DNA of 64,000 bases from Bacillus sp. AFS029637. Lineage in GTDB: Bacteria; Bacillota; Bacilli; Bacillales; Bacillaceae_G. The DNA lies in assembly GCF_002584985.1 (NCBI RefSeq), contig NZ_NUPZ01000031.1:69565-133564 (forward strand), given 5' to 3'. Under the pieces are notes generated by a model. That model was given only the letters and a program-made list of their open reading frames with translations. It ran no database searches and was not told the DNA's origin. Within the stretch, counting starts at the first letter, position 1, and each line of letters begins with the position of its first letter. The translations under genes and the position numbers were made by a program. Shown in pieces: positions 46,683 through 55,391 of this stretch.

Positions 46683-47846
46683 TTAGGAGACCTTGCTTTT
46701 CTTTTTAATTGGCATCATCTTTCCATATGTACCAAGGCGCCATATATACTCAAGTGGCCCGTATTGATAACGTGACAGCCACCAGCGGCTAATAAAGATT
46801 TGTAACGTGTAGAAACCGACGCAGAATAGTGGTCCTACCCATAATGGAGCAGGATAATAATTTTTGAGTAATAGACCAAATACAAGTAATGTAACAATTG
46901 TATGCGAGATGTAATTTGTTAACGCCATTCGGCCAACGTATTGGAACGGGCGTAATATCTTTTGCCATCTTTCTTTTTGTAATAAACGCATGAGCGTGAA
47001 AATGTAGAATATGAATAAGGTCTTTCCACTAAACATTGTAAAGACCTGCATATAAATTGGTTCATAAGATGGTTTGGATAAGAAATAACGGACCATGAAG
47101 AACCACATTGGTAATGTTAAAATGAACATAATAATTTGCCATTTTTTAAGCTTTGGATCTAACTCTTTCGTGCGGCGGAAAATATCCTTTTTGCCGGCGT
47201 ATAAACCAAGTAAAAATAGCCCAACTGTTTCTGGGAGCATGAATGCGTTTAGTTCAATTCCATCAGCATAAAATGTATGGAAACGATTTTGTATTTGTGA
47301 CACCCAGTCTTCTAGTGGCATGATAGGTAAGGAAAATCCTAACTCTGCCTTTGGGACGAATGCAATCATAATACCAGCGAGTAGCATGAAAAATTGAAAA
47401 ATACTTAATAAAACAATTGCCCATATTAAAATGGTACGAGGTTCTCTCTTATAAAATAAAAATAAGAAAAATCCAGCGATTGCATAAGTATGTAAAATGT
47501 CTCCGTCCCATAAAAGAACGTAATGCAAGAAACCAAATAATAATAAAATAAGCAAGCGACGAACAAATAAAGTTTTTGGACGATCTGTTTTCGCCTCAGC
47601 ACGATTCATAAAAATATAAAAACCTAATCCGAATAAAAACGAAAAAATGGTATAAAATTTCGTTTGAATAAACATATCGTAAAATAGGCGAATGTAGCGG
47701 TCTATCCCTTCATAAATTCCTGAAATATCACGTGAGTCAACCCCGGCGATAACAGGCCAGTTAACAAGAAAAATACCTAGTACAGCTATTCCTCTAATAA
47801 TGTCGATGGAGTGTATCCTCTCGCCTTGTGTGAGATTTTGTGTCAT
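46683..47846 (-). CDS. DUF418 family membrane protein (YeiB-like)
   Basis: A 387-residue integral membrane protein with about ten helices. The N-terminal ERIHSIDIIRGIAVLGIFLVN and the C-terminal DUF418 block (RPFQYVGRMALTNYISHT, then RYQYGPLEYIWR) define the YeiB/YxaH/YrkO type, related to membrane acyltransferases. ATG 47846 follows AGGAGGAAAA; further in-frame upstream codons exist but have no ribosome site. Function unproven. Confidence 0.88.
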   Translation of the reverse strand: MTQNLTQGERIHSIDIIRGIAVLGIFLVNWPVIAGVDSRDISGIYEGIDRYIRLFYDMFIQTKFYTIFSFLFGLGFYIFMNRAEAKTDRPKTLFVRRLLILLLFGFLHYVLLWDGDILHTYAIAGFFLFLFYKREPRTILIWAIVLLSIFQFFMLLAGIMIAFVPKAELGFSLPIMPLEDWVSQIQNRFHTFYADGIELNAFMLPETVGLFLLGLYAGKKDIFRRTKELDPKLKKWQIIMFILTLPMWFFMVRYFLSKPSYEPIYMQVFTMFSGKTLFIFYIFTLMRLLQKERWQKILRPFQYVGRMALTNYISHTIVTLLVFGLLLKNYYPAPLWVGPLFCVGFYTLQIFISRWWLSRYQYGPLEYIWRLGTYGKMMPIKKKSKVS

Positions 47847-47929
47847 TATTTTCCTCCTTGTTAAGTAATTCTCTTTTAGTATACAAAATGTAAGAGGAAG
47901 GGGATAGGGGAGATTTCCAATTTTTAAAA

Positions 47930-48034
47930 CTGTTAAGATATGTAGAATGAGATATAATAAGAGTGCACAACAAGTTTTAAACTTCTTCAAAATAGGCAGT
48001 AAAGCTCCTTTTCCCGAAGGAGCTTTCTTTTTAG
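47930..48034 (+). ncRNA. Candidate small RNA ending in an intrinsic terminator
   Basis: TATAAT lies at 47953-47958 with a weak -35 (TGTTAA, 47931-47936). About 75 bases downstream is a perfect terminator (AAAGCTCCTTTTCCCGAAGG region: AAAGCTCCTT with AAGGAGCTTT, then CTTTTT, 48000-48032). No reading frame with a ribosome site lies between. It precedes the Fur-controlled microprotein on the same strand. Evidence is limited to promoter plus terminator. Confidence 0.4.
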
Positions 48035-48041
48035 AAATTTG

Positions 48042-48096
48042 TTGATAATGATTCTCTTTAATGATAAAATATATTTAAAATTGATAATCATTATCA
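48042..48096 (+). promoter_or_regulatory. Fur-regulated promoter
   Basis: TTGATA at 48042-48047 and TAAAAT at 48065-48070 are 17 bases apart. TGATAATCATTATCA at 48082-48096 is a perfect 7-1-7 Fur box just after the expected transcription start, and TGATAATGATTCTCT (43-57 of the same kilobase, 48043-48057) is a second, imperfect box over the -35. Iron-loaded Fur would block transcription. Confidence 0.85.
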
Positions 48097-48117
48097 GAAA
48101 AAGGTTGGTGCGTGAGT

Positions 48118-48204
48118 ATGGTATATGCATTAGTAGCAGGTACGGTAGCTGTATATGCAGTTATCGCGAAGTATGTTTTAAATGGAGTAGGAACAGTAAA
48201 ATGA
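48118..48204 (+). CDS. Fur-controlled hydrophobic microprotein, 28 residues
   Basis: ATG 48118 opens a 28-codon frame encoding MVYALVAGTVAVYAVIAKYV plus eight polar residues, a single membrane helix in size and hydrophobicity. AGGTTGGTG lies upstream as a moderate ribosome site. The promoter carries a perfect Fur box, and a terminator follows at 48217, so it forms a complete monocistronic unit. B. subtilis has small Fur-regulated Fbp proteins, but those are basic and soluble; this one is not obviously related. Function unknown. Confidence 0.65.
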   Translation: MVYALVAGTVAVYAVIAKYVLNGVGTVK

Positions 48205-48216
48205 ATGATATGACAT

Positions 48217-48258
48217 AAAATCCCTTTCATCTGTAAAAAGAATGAAAGGGATTTTTTA
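48217..48258 (+). terminator. Terminator after the microprotein
   Basis: AAAATCCCTTTCAT and ATGAAAGGGATTTT form a perfect stem, then T3. Confidence 0.9.
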
Positions 48259-48300
48259 TTTTTTAATGAGAATATGCTGAAAATTTAGTATGATAGTAAA

Positions 48301-48361
48301 GTGAAACTGTAATGAGTGGAGAGGTTCATCTTTTACTGATTATTAGTTTGCAAATAGCGGG
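48301..48361 (+). repeat. Partial bcr1-like repeat (copy D)
   Basis: GTGAAACTGTAATGAGTGGAG, a hairpin closing on CTTTTACTGATT, and ATTAGTTTGCAAATAGCGGG. The start and ATTAGTT are those of the other copies; the ACCAATCGGG block has decayed. It lies 40 bases before dynA and was probably shortened after insertion. Confidence 0.55.
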
Positions 48362-48399
48362 ATAAAGTATATACATCTTGGATAAAGGGGAACAAGGGG

Positions 48400-51300
48400 A
48401 TGACAAACATAGTACAGACAAACGGTATGAAAAAACTTGTTTGTTTTTATGAAGAGTGGCAAAAACACGGTGATGCAGAGAATAGCTTAAAGTTGTTTGA
48501 AGTAATTCAAAAATATAAACAAGAACAGCTTATGATAGCGTTTTGCGGTCACTTCTCTGCGGGGAAATCAACGATGATGAATCATCTATATAAAGCGCAG
48601 TTATTGCCAACAAGTCCAATTCCGACTAGCGCTAACGTCGTTAAAATTGAAAAAGGAATGGATCGTGTTGTTGTAACGGTTAAATCTGGAGAACAGTACG
48701 AGTATGATGGTGCATATTCAGCTGAAGAATTAAAACAAATTTGTAAAGACGGTGATGAGGTAATTGGTGTTCATATTTATCGAAATGATGCGCCAATTCC
48801 TGAGGGTGTTATGTTAGTTGATACACCAGGGATTGACTCAACAGATGATGCCCATCAACTAGCGACGGAATCAACGCTACATCTGGCAGACGTAATTTTT
48901 TATATGATGGATTATAATCACGTCCAGTCGGAAGTGAATTTGCAATTTGTTAAAGAATTGAAACAACGTAATAAAACGGTTTACCTCGTTGTAAACCAAA
49001 TAGACAAACATAAAGAAAATGAATTATCATTTGAGAATTATAAAGATAGTGTAAAACAATCGTTCTTTAACTGGGATATTGAAGTGGATGGTGTGTATTA
49101 TACGTCATTACGAATGATGAACCATCCGCATAATGAAATTAGAAACTTAGAATCGTTAATTACTTCTATTATGGAAGAAAAAGAACAATATGTAAGAAAT
49201 GGGATGGAAAGAGAGACGGAATATTTATTGGGAGAACATTTCTCGTATATTCTTTCTGAAAATGAAAAGCATCTTTTGAAATATGAGGAAGAGTTAGCAT
49301 CACCGCTTTCGATTGCAGAGGTAGTTGAAAAAAAGGAAGAGCTAACAGAAATTAAACATCGTGAGGCTAGTAAAGAATCTCATGTGAGAAACGAATTTAT
49401 AAAAGGTTTGCAAGCTATATTAGATAATGCGTATTTAATGCCATTTGAAATGAGAGAATTGGCAAATGCGTATTTAGAAACAAAATTAACGAAATTTAAG
49501 GTCGGTTTGTTATTTGCGAAAGGGAAAACGGAGCAAGAAAAACAGAGGCGTTTAGAAGCGTTTTATTCTGCTTTACAAAAAACTGTTGAAACGCAACTTG
49601 ATTTTCATGTAAAAGAATTTATTGTAGCTTTCTTAAAAGAAGAAGGATTGTTCACAGAGGAAATTGGAAAAGACATATATGCTTTAGAGATTGCTTTTGG
49701 ACCAGAAATGTTGGCTGAAGTAATTAAACAAGGCGCAGGCTTCACTGGTGATTACTTACTTCTTTATACAGCGGATGTAGCAAATGAACTGAAGAAGCGT
49801 TATTTTATAAAAGCACAGCAAATTTTTGATAAGAGTGCGGTAGTTTTAAAGCAAAAGGTGAAGGAAGCGGTTGCTCGTATTGAAGAAGAAATTGAAACAT
49901 ATACGATGCTGCAAACGGCGAAAGAAACGCAATTACAATACAGTAATAAATTTGAGGAATATGAGGGTTATTTACAAAATATTTGGCATGATCATATTGC
50001 TACACCGGAAGGGTTGCAAATAGATGAGATATTGCAAAATAAACAACAAATTGTTAGTGAGAAATTTACACTACAGGAACAAGAAGTCGTAAGTGCTAAC
50101 GTAATGGCTCGTGAAGAAGAGCTGAAAGGAACTGCAGTATTAAATATTCAACGTATACTAGAAAAAGTAAAAAAAGCTGAAACAATATTAGAGCCATTGC
50201 CTGCACTGAAACATGTACAGCAAGAGGTAATAGAAAAAAGACGTCGTGTGGAAACAAAACAATTTACAGTAGCATTATTCGGAGCTTTTAGTGCTGGGAA
50301 ATCATCATTTGCCAATGCATTGCTAGGTGATAAGGTGCTTCCTGTATCACCGAATCCGACAACGGCAACGATTAATCAAATTTTGCCGGTTACAGAGGAA
50401 AAACCACACGGAACAGTAATTGTTCAGTTTAAATCAAAACAGGCGCTATTAGAAGATATGAAAGCTGTTTATAAGCTGTTTCATTATGAAATTACTACTT
50501 TAGATGAGGCGTTATCGCAAATCGATAAAATTATAAAATATCCTTCACCAAGCGGGAAGCAAAAAACAACATTTAGTTTTTTACGAGCGGTACAAAAAGG
50601 GTATGAGGCAATTTCTGCTCATTTAGGGGAACAAGTACAAGTTACATTAGAAGAGTTCTCTGCTTATGTAGCGAATGAAGAAAAATCATGTTTTGTTGAG
50701 TATATGGAGCTTTATTATGATTGTGCTTTAACAAGGCAGGGGGTAGCGCTTGTAGACACGCCAGGGGCTGATTCGATTAACGCCCGCCATACGGACGTTG
50801 CGTTCCAATACATTAAAAACGCAGATGCTATTTTATTTGTAACATATTATAACCATGTGTTTTCACGTGCTGACCGTGAATTTTTAATTCAGCTTGGTCG
50901 TGTAAAGGATACTTTTGCACTTGATAAAATGTTCTTCTTAATTAATGCTGCTGATTTAGCACAGTCTGAGGAAGAACTTGAAATGGTAAAAGGTTACATC
51001 GCAGATCAGCTACTGCAATACGGTATTAGAAATCCGCGTTTATTTGCAATTTCAAGTTTATGTGCGCTTGAAGAGAAACAAGGAAAGAATATAGAAAAAG
51101 AGAAGTACGGCATTTTACAAAACTCTGGTATTGCTAAGTTTGAAGAATCGTTCACGTCCTTTATGATGAGAGATTTAATGCTTGTGTCTGTGCATGCTCT
51201 ATATGGCGCATTACAAGGAGCGGATCACCTTCTTGTCAATATGATAAACGGTGCAAAGCAGGGGAATGATGAAAAAGAAAAGCAAACAAAAAAATATGAA

Positions 51301-52059
51301 GCAGAGCGTGATCAGCTACTTCATATCATTTCATCATATAGTGTGCTTGCTGAAGAACAAGCGATGCAAAATGAAGTGAAAGAATTACTTTATTACGTGC
51401 AACAACGCTTATTCCTACGCTATAACGATGTATTTACTGAATTTATTAATCCAGCATCACTTCGAACGGATGGAAACGTGAAAGCGCAGTTGCAACAGTG
51501 CGTTATGGAATTAGTAGCATTTATTCAGCATGATTTATTACAAGAAATGCGTGCGACATCATTACGCCTTGAAAAGTGGATAGATGAAGCGATGAAGCGT
51601 GCAAAGGATGAAATTGTAGTGAACTGCAAAGTAGAAAATGAATCAATTTCTATGAGTGGAACAGTGGAGTATGAATATAAAGATATTACACATAAAGAAC
51701 CGTTCCCTTCAGTTGAAATAAAAGATTTCAAAAAAGCACTAGCACATTTCAAAAATGAGAAAAGCTTTTTTGAAAAAAATGATAAAGCTCTTATGCAAGA
51801 GGACGCAAAATTGGTATTAGAACCGTTCGTATCAAATTATGTAGCTGATGAAAAAGATTTATTTGTTCATCATTATAAGCAAGAGTGGGATGTAAAGTGG
51901 AACTTATTCCAAACAGTGATGCAGCAAGATGTAATGAACTATTATGAAAGTATATTATTTGCATTGGCTGAAACGATTGATGTATCACTATATGAACAAA
52001 GTAAAGAACAATTGCAAACTCAGTTAGTAGAAATTGAAAAAGAAATTTATGTTAAATAG
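48400..52059 (+). CDS. dynA: Double dynamin-like GTPase DynA
   Basis: A 1219-residue bacterial dynamin made of two fused GTPase/stalk modules, as in B. subtilis DynA (YpbR), which tethers and fuses membranes and protects against membrane stress and phage. First GTPase: P-loop GHFSAGKST (about residue 50) and DTPGIDST. Second: GAFSAGKSS (about residue 627) and DTPGADS. Long helical stalks follow each; a hydrophobic paddle-like segment lies near residues 440-460. ATG 48400 after AAGGGGA. Confidence 0.94.
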   Translation: MTNIVQTNGMKKLVCFYEEWQKHGDAENSLKLFEVIQKYKQEQLMIAFCGHFSAGKSTMMNHLYKAQLLPTSPIPTSANVVKIEKGMDRVVVTVKSGEQYEYDGAYSAEELKQICKDGDEVIGVHIYRNDAPIPEGVMLVDTPGIDSTDDAHQLATESTLHLADVIFYMMDYNHVQSEVNLQFVKELKQRNKTVYLVVNQIDKHKENELSFENYKDSVKQSFFNWDIEVDGVYYTSLRMMNHPHNEIRNLESLITSIMEEKEQYVRNGMERETEYLLGEHFSYILSENEKHLLKYEEELASPLSIAEVVEKKEELTEIKHREASKESHVRNEFIKGLQAILDNAYLMPFEMRELANAYLETKLTKFKVGLLFAKGKTEQEKQRRLEAFYSALQKTVETQLDFHVKEFIVAFLKEEGLFTEEIGKDIYALEIAFGPEMLAEVIKQGAGFTGDYLLLYTADVANELKKRYFIKAQQIFDKSAVVLKQKVKEAVARIEEEIETYTMLQTAKETQLQYSNKFEEYEGYLQNIWHDHIATPEGLQIDEILQNKQQIVSEKFTLQEQEVVSANVMAREEELKGTAVLNIQRILEKVKKAETILEPLPALKHVQQEVIEKRRRVETKQFTVALFGAFSAGKSSFANALLGDKVLPVSPNPTTATINQILPVTEEKPHGTVIVQFKSKQALLEDMKAVYKLFHYEITTLDEALSQIDKIIKYPSPSGKQKTTFSFLRAVQKGYEAISAHLGEQVQVTLEEFSAYVANEEKSCFVEYMELYYDCALTRQGVALVDTPGADSINARHTDVAFQYIKNADAILFVTYYNHVFSRADREFLIQLGRVKDTFALDKMFFLINAADLAQSEEELEMVKGYIADQLLQYGIRNPRLFAISSLCALEEKQGKNIEKEKYGILQNSGIAKFEESFTSFMMRDLMLVSVHALYGALQGADHLLVNMINGAKQGNDEKEKQTKKYEAERDQLLHIISSYSVLAEEQAMQNEVKELLYYVQQRLFLRYNDVFTEFINPASLRTDGNVKAQLQQCVMELVAFIQHDLLQEMRATSLRLEKWIDEAMKRAKDEIVVNCKVENESISMSGTVEYEYKDITHKEPFPSVEIKDFKKALAHFKNEKSFFEKNDKALMQEDAKLVLEPFVSNYVADEKDLFVHHYKQEWDVKWNLFQTVMQQDVMNYYESILFALAETIDVSLYEQSKEQLQTQLVEIEKEIYVK

Positions 52060-52062
52060 TTG

Positions 52063-52317
52063 TTATGAGAAAAATATTCGTTCAATTTTCTTTTGTAGTA
52101 CAGTATCTAAAGATTTTACAAACCCTGCAAATTCATCAGTAGAAATCATATGAGTAAGAACGAGTCGTCTGCCGTCTGGTGTTTCACCGCATAAGACGAA
52201 TGAAGAAAATTCATATGTTTTGTTTTCTACTACTAATTTTGGATAGGAATACGTGTCGCTTTTCTTCTTCTTTCCATCAATAGAGATGACGTTGCACTTT
52301 TTCTCATTGTTGTCCAT
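52063..52317 (-). CDS. Hypothetical protein, 84 residues
   Basis: Small cytosolic protein with a basic N-terminal third and a C-terminal region YEFSSFVLCGETPDGRRLVL followed by a helix. GAAAGGAGGG precedes ATG 52317 on the minus strand, a very good ribosome site; the frame extends slightly upstream without one. It is convergent with dynA (three bases apart) and divergent from the GNAT gene. No family recognised. Confidence 0.7.
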   Translation of the reverse strand: MDNNEKKCNVISIDGKKKKSDTYSYPKLVVENKTYEFSSFVLCGETPDGRRLVLTHMISTDEFAGFVKSLDTVLQKKIERIFFS

Positions 52318-52388
52318 GGTGAATCCCTCCTTTCTATTACTTATGGTAGACAAGGAGGGTTTAGAACAATAGAGAAGGGGGAATTTTT

Positions 52389-52856
52389 ATGTCTGTTGTA
52401 ATAGAGCATATTTCAAAAGAAGCGATACCGAAATCTTTAATGTTGCTTGCTGATCCAAGTGACCGGCAAATTGATGCATATGTAGAAAGAGGATTAACAT
52501 ATGTAGCTAAGCAAGAGGGAAGAGTTGTCGGTGTATATGTTCTTTTGGAAACAAGGCCGAAGACGATGGAAATTATGAACATTGCGGTTGTAGAGTATAT
52601 GCAAGGTAAAGGTATTGGAAAGAAGTTATTGAAGCATGCTGTAGAAACTGCTAAAGGATATGGTATGTCTAAACTTGAAGTTGGTACAGGTAATTCTAGT
52701 GTTTCACAGCTTGCCTTATATCAAAAATATGGATTTCGTATTTTTTCTATTGATTTTGATTACTTTTCGAAGCATTATGAAGAAGAGCTTATTGAAAATG
52801 GGATTGTATGCCGTGATATGATTCGGCTTGCAATGGAATTGAATGAGAAAGTATAA
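52389..52856 (+). CDS. GNAT-family N-acetyltransferase
   Basis: A 155-residue GNAT enzyme with the acetyl-CoA loop QGKGIGKKLLKHA and the motif B segment SVSQLALYQKYGFRIF. Sequence type resembles YvbK-like acetyltransferases of Bacillus; the acceptor is unknown. GAAGGGGGAA precedes ATG 52389. It is followed by ypbS at 22 bases. Confidence 0.85.
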   Translation: MSVVIEHISKEAIPKSLMLLADPSDRQIDAYVERGLTYVAKQEGRVVGVYVLLETRPKTMEIMNIAVVEYMQGKGIGKKLLKHAVETAKGYGMSKLEVGTGNSSVSQLALYQKYGFRIFSIDFDYFSKHYEEELIENGIVCRDMIRLAMELNEKV

Positions 52857-52877
52857 CTTATTTAGGGGGAAGAGAAG

Positions 52878-53150
52878 ATGGAAGTACATAAAGCAATTAC
52901 AGCACATTCTCGTAAACAAAATGAAAGTGTAAAAGCATGTTTACAATTAGATGCGCAGCGTGAAGCAGCTATTGAAGCAGCTGTATCTCTTGCGTCAAAT
53001 GGGAAAGAATTTTCGGTTGATGTCATTAATGTTGTAACAAAGCAAATTAATGATCTTGCAAAAAATGGTGTTACCTTGCAGCGTAAATATGTTACAGAAG
53101 AAATGGTTATGGAGTATGTAAGTCGTTTGCAAGAGAAAGAAGGTCGTTAA
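52878..53150 (+). CDS. ypbS: DUF2533 family protein YpbS
   Basis: A 90-residue helical protein beginning MEVHKAITAHSRKQNE, of the DUF2533/YpbS family restricted to Bacillaceae. B. subtilis ypbS also lies next to dynA (ypbR). AGGGGGAAGAG is the ribosome site. Function unknown. It precedes the rhodanese gene by two bases. Confidence 0.82.
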   Translation: MEVHKAITAHSRKQNESVKACLQLDAQREAAIEAAVSLASNGKEFSVDVINVVTKQINDLAKNGVTLQRKYVTEEMVMEYVSRLQEKEGR

Positions 53151-53152
53151 AG

Positions 53153-53986
53153 ATGATAGTTACAGTCGAATGGTTACGTGAGCATATAGAAGATGAGAAC
53201 GTCCGTATAATCGATTGTCGTTTTGATTTAGCGAATCCTAATTGGGGTAAAGAAAAGTATGAGGAAGAACATATCCCTCATGCGTTATATTTTGATTTGA
53301 ATTTAGATTTATCAAGTTCTGTAACAGAACATGGTGGCCGTCATCCATTACCGAATATTGAAGAGTTTGCAGACAAGCTTTCACAAGCTGGTATTGATGA
53401 ACATACGACAGTAATTGCGTATGACAGTCAAGCTGGCGCAAATGCTTCTCGTTTATGGTGGTTACTCCGTTATGTAGGACATGAGAAAGTATATATATTA
53501 GACGGCGGATTTCCTGCTTGGAAAGAGAATAGATTACATACAACAGCGGAAACTCCTGCTGTTATACGAAAAACATTCAAAGCAAACATACAAGATCATA
53601 TGCTTGTATCGATGGAAACAGTCAGAGAGAATATCCATGCAGGTGCAAATGTTACATTAATCGATTCTAGAGAACCGAAACGTTATGCTGGTGTAGAGGA
53701 ACTTGTTGATCCGAAAGCAGGACATATTCCGACAGCAGTAAACTATTTTTGGAAGGATGGAGTGCTAGAATCAGGACAATTTAAAAATGAAGCTGAGCAA
53801 CAAGAACGATTCCAAAACCTTTCGAAAGATAAGGAAACAATTGTGTATTGTGGTTCTGGTGTTACAGCGTGCCCCAATATCCTTGCATTGAAATTAGCTG
53901 GATTCAAAAATGTTAAATTGTATGCAGGTAGCTGGAGTGATTGGATTTCTTATCCAGAAAATCAAATTGCAAAAGAAGAAGATTAA
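53153..53986 (+). CDS. Sulfurtransferase with two rhodanese domains
   Basis: A 277-residue thiosulfate/3-mercaptopyruvate sulfurtransferase. The N-terminal rhodanese domain (residues about 5-130, HIPHALYFDLNLDLSS, GRHPLPN) lacks the catalytic cysteine; the C-terminal one has IVYCGSGVTACPN with the active cysteine. The CGSGVT loop is typical of the mercaptopyruvate type. It forms a unit with ypbS. No terminator of its own is evident before the RNA locus at 54058. Confidence 0.92.
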   Translation: MIVTVEWLREHIEDENVRIIDCRFDLANPNWGKEKYEEEHIPHALYFDLNLDLSSSVTEHGGRHPLPNIEEFADKLSQAGIDEHTTVIAYDSQAGANASRLWWLLRYVGHEKVYILDGGFPAWKENRLHTTAETPAVIRKTFKANIQDHMLVSMETVRENIHAGANVTLIDSREPKRYAGVEELVDPKAGHIPTAVNYFWKDGVLESGQFKNEAEQQERFQNLSKDKETIVYCGSGVTACPNILALKLAGFKNVKLYAGSWSDWISYPENQIAKEED

Positions 53987-54057
53987 TCACTTGCATGCGA
54001 AAAAAATTTGTATTAAAATAAGGTCACAAGCAAGAGATTGCTCGAAAAAGATTGTAT

Positions 54058-54086
54058 TTTACACATTGGAAACAATGTGATAATAT
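54058..54086 (+). promoter_or_regulatory. Candidate promoter of the tandem RNA locus
   Basis: TTTACA at 54058-54063 and TAATAT at 54081-54086 are separated by 17 bases, giving a start near 54093, shortly before the first RNA unit. Confidence 0.5.
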
Positions 54087-54092
54087 AACGAC

Positions 54093-54525
54093 AAGTAAAT
54101 AATACATCCTGCGGTGTACGTAACTTATTTATGTCTAAAACCGATGTTAGTTATACGGAAGCTCAATATTTAGCGACCATCATCAAGCCTTCCTTGTGGA
54201 GGAAGATGTACGGTAACTGTGAGGGCATCCACCTGCGAGTAGCGGGTTTTTGGACATTTACGAGGAGCGGCACGTGCGGGGGTCTTATTTCAACTAAACT
54301 TATATACAATTCCTACGGTGTACGTAGCTTATGCATGTCTTAAACCAATAAGTTTAGTACGGAAGTTCAATATTTAAATGTAACTAACAGGCCATCTTTT
54401 TAAGAGGGAAGTTACAAACATTTGTGAGAGCATCCACCTGTGAGAGCAGGTTTATGGACATCTAGAGAGAACGGCATATGTGGGACTATATAAAAACCTT
54501 ACGTTTTATACGTAAGGTTTTTTGT
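54093..54525 (+). ncRNA. Orphan non-coding transcript with two homologous 180-nt structured units
   Basis: Unit 1 (54109-54288) and unit 2 (54313-54492) align over their whole length of 180 bases each, at clearly less than full identity. Shared blocks: CGGTGTACGTA, AAACC, TACGGAAG-TCAATATTTA, GCATCCACCTG, TGGACAT and CGGCA-TG-GGG. Hairpins are kept by paired changes: TRCG-GTGTA-CGTA, and TCC-ACCTG...CRGGT-GGA, where a T-G pair in unit 1 is T-A in unit 2. A T-tailed terminator ends the transcript. No convincing protein frame; the gene downstream is on the other strand. The class is unknown to me. Confidence 0.65.
54492..54524. terminator. Bidirectional terminator between the RNA locus and the 149-residue gene
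   Basis: AAAACCTTACG and CGTAAGGTTTT form a perfect stem, with T runs on both strands. Confidence 0.9.
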
Positions 54526-54543
54526 TGCATACAAATATCCATG

Positions 54544-54993
54544 TTATCTGGATTCACCTGTGAAGTTTCCATAATAAATATAGCACTTTCTGTCTTCATC
54601 AATCTCTCTTGAATCTAAGGAGAACTCCATATGCATGCCGTCGCGCTGAATATATATAATATCTGAATGAAGTGGTGGTAAAATTTCTTCATAGTTCCAT
54701 ATATCTTTACTATCAACTATGTTTGAACTCGTTTCACTTAGTTCTCTAATTTCAAAACCGATGTGGGAGTATGTAGGGTCTGAAGGGTCATTTGCAAACT
54801 CTTCTTTTTGAATATATATAACTACTGTTCCGTCTGGATCTACTGAAGTTGCAGTAACAACATATGTATTTTTCTCTTTTATAAAATATTCACAAGTCAT
54901 GCGTGCGATGATTTCAGAATTAGAAATATTTGTATAGTTCCATAAAGCAGGATACTTTTTCGTTTCATCATTAAGTCGATATTCTAAGCGCAT
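54544..54993 (-). CDS. Hypothetical protein, 149 residues
   Basis: Soluble acidic protein beginning MRLEYRLNDETKKYPALWNY, with alternating beta-type segments (TVVIYIQKEEF, DIIYIQRDGMHMEF, KCYIYYGNF). AAGAAGAGGG lies upstream on the minus strand. It is convergent with the tandem RNA and divergent from the lipoprotein cluster. No family recognised. Confidence 0.7.
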   Translation of the reverse strand: MRLEYRLNDETKKYPALWNYTNISNSEIIARMTCEYFIKEKNTYVVTATSVDPDGTVVIYIQKEEFANDPSDPTYSHIGFEIRELSETSSNIVDSKDIWNYEEILPPLHSDIIYIQRDGMHMEFSLDSREIDEDRKCYIYYGNFTGESR

Positions 54994-55076
54994 TTTATCC
55001 CTCTTCTTCCTTTTTCTTCTACTTTATCATGCTATCTTATATAATAGAAATAGAATTTAAAAAGGGGAGTGCGAAG

Positions 55077-55388
55077 GTGACAAAAACGAAATGGCTAGTA
55101 GGTGGTGTCGTAACGTCTTTAATGACTGGCACTTTATTTGGTTGCACGCAAGATCTTCCCCCAAAACCGAATGATAATAGTTGTTCAGATTGGGATTGGG
55201 ATGATGAACTTGGGGTATGGCAGTGTGATGATAGTAGTTCAGGTTATCGTGGGCATTACTTTTATGGTGGAACATACTATAAAAATAAATCCACTTTCAA
55301 AAGTTCATCAGCGTTTAAATCGTATCAATCGTCTGCGGAATTTAAAGGGGGAATTGGAAGCGGTTCAAAGGGAGGATTTGGAGGCTAA
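55077..55388 (+). CDS. Putative lipoprotein of the YjfM/YgiB (DUF1190) type
   Basis: A 103-residue secreted protein. GTG 55077 (after AAGGGGAG) gives VTKTKWLVGGVVTSLMTGTL and a lipobox ending in FGC, so it is probably a lipoprotein. The mature part is rich in Asp, Ser, Gly, Tyr and Lys, with a CSDWDWDDELGVWQC segment and a glycine-rich end. In enterobacteria DUF1190 lipoproteins are paired with an ATP-grasp YgiC/YjfC protein, exactly as here. Relationship is inferred mainly from composition and neighbours. Confidence 0.65.
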   Translation: MTKTKWLVGGVVTSLMTGTLFGCTQDLPPKPNDNSCSDWDWDDELGVWQCDDSSSGYRGHYFYGGTYYKNKSTFKSSSAFKSYQSSAEFKGGIGSGSKGGFGG

Positions 55389-55391
55389 AAT

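Noticed and set aside
54131-54343. 70-codon plus-strand frame within the tandem RNA locus
   Set aside because: The frame is not kept in the second homologous unit and runs through conserved hairpins; no Shine-Dalgarno sequence precedes it.
54109-54492. Tandem units as a CRISPR array
   Set aside because: There are only two units, each 180 bases and diverged along the whole length; no short identical repeats or spacers, and no cas genes nearby.
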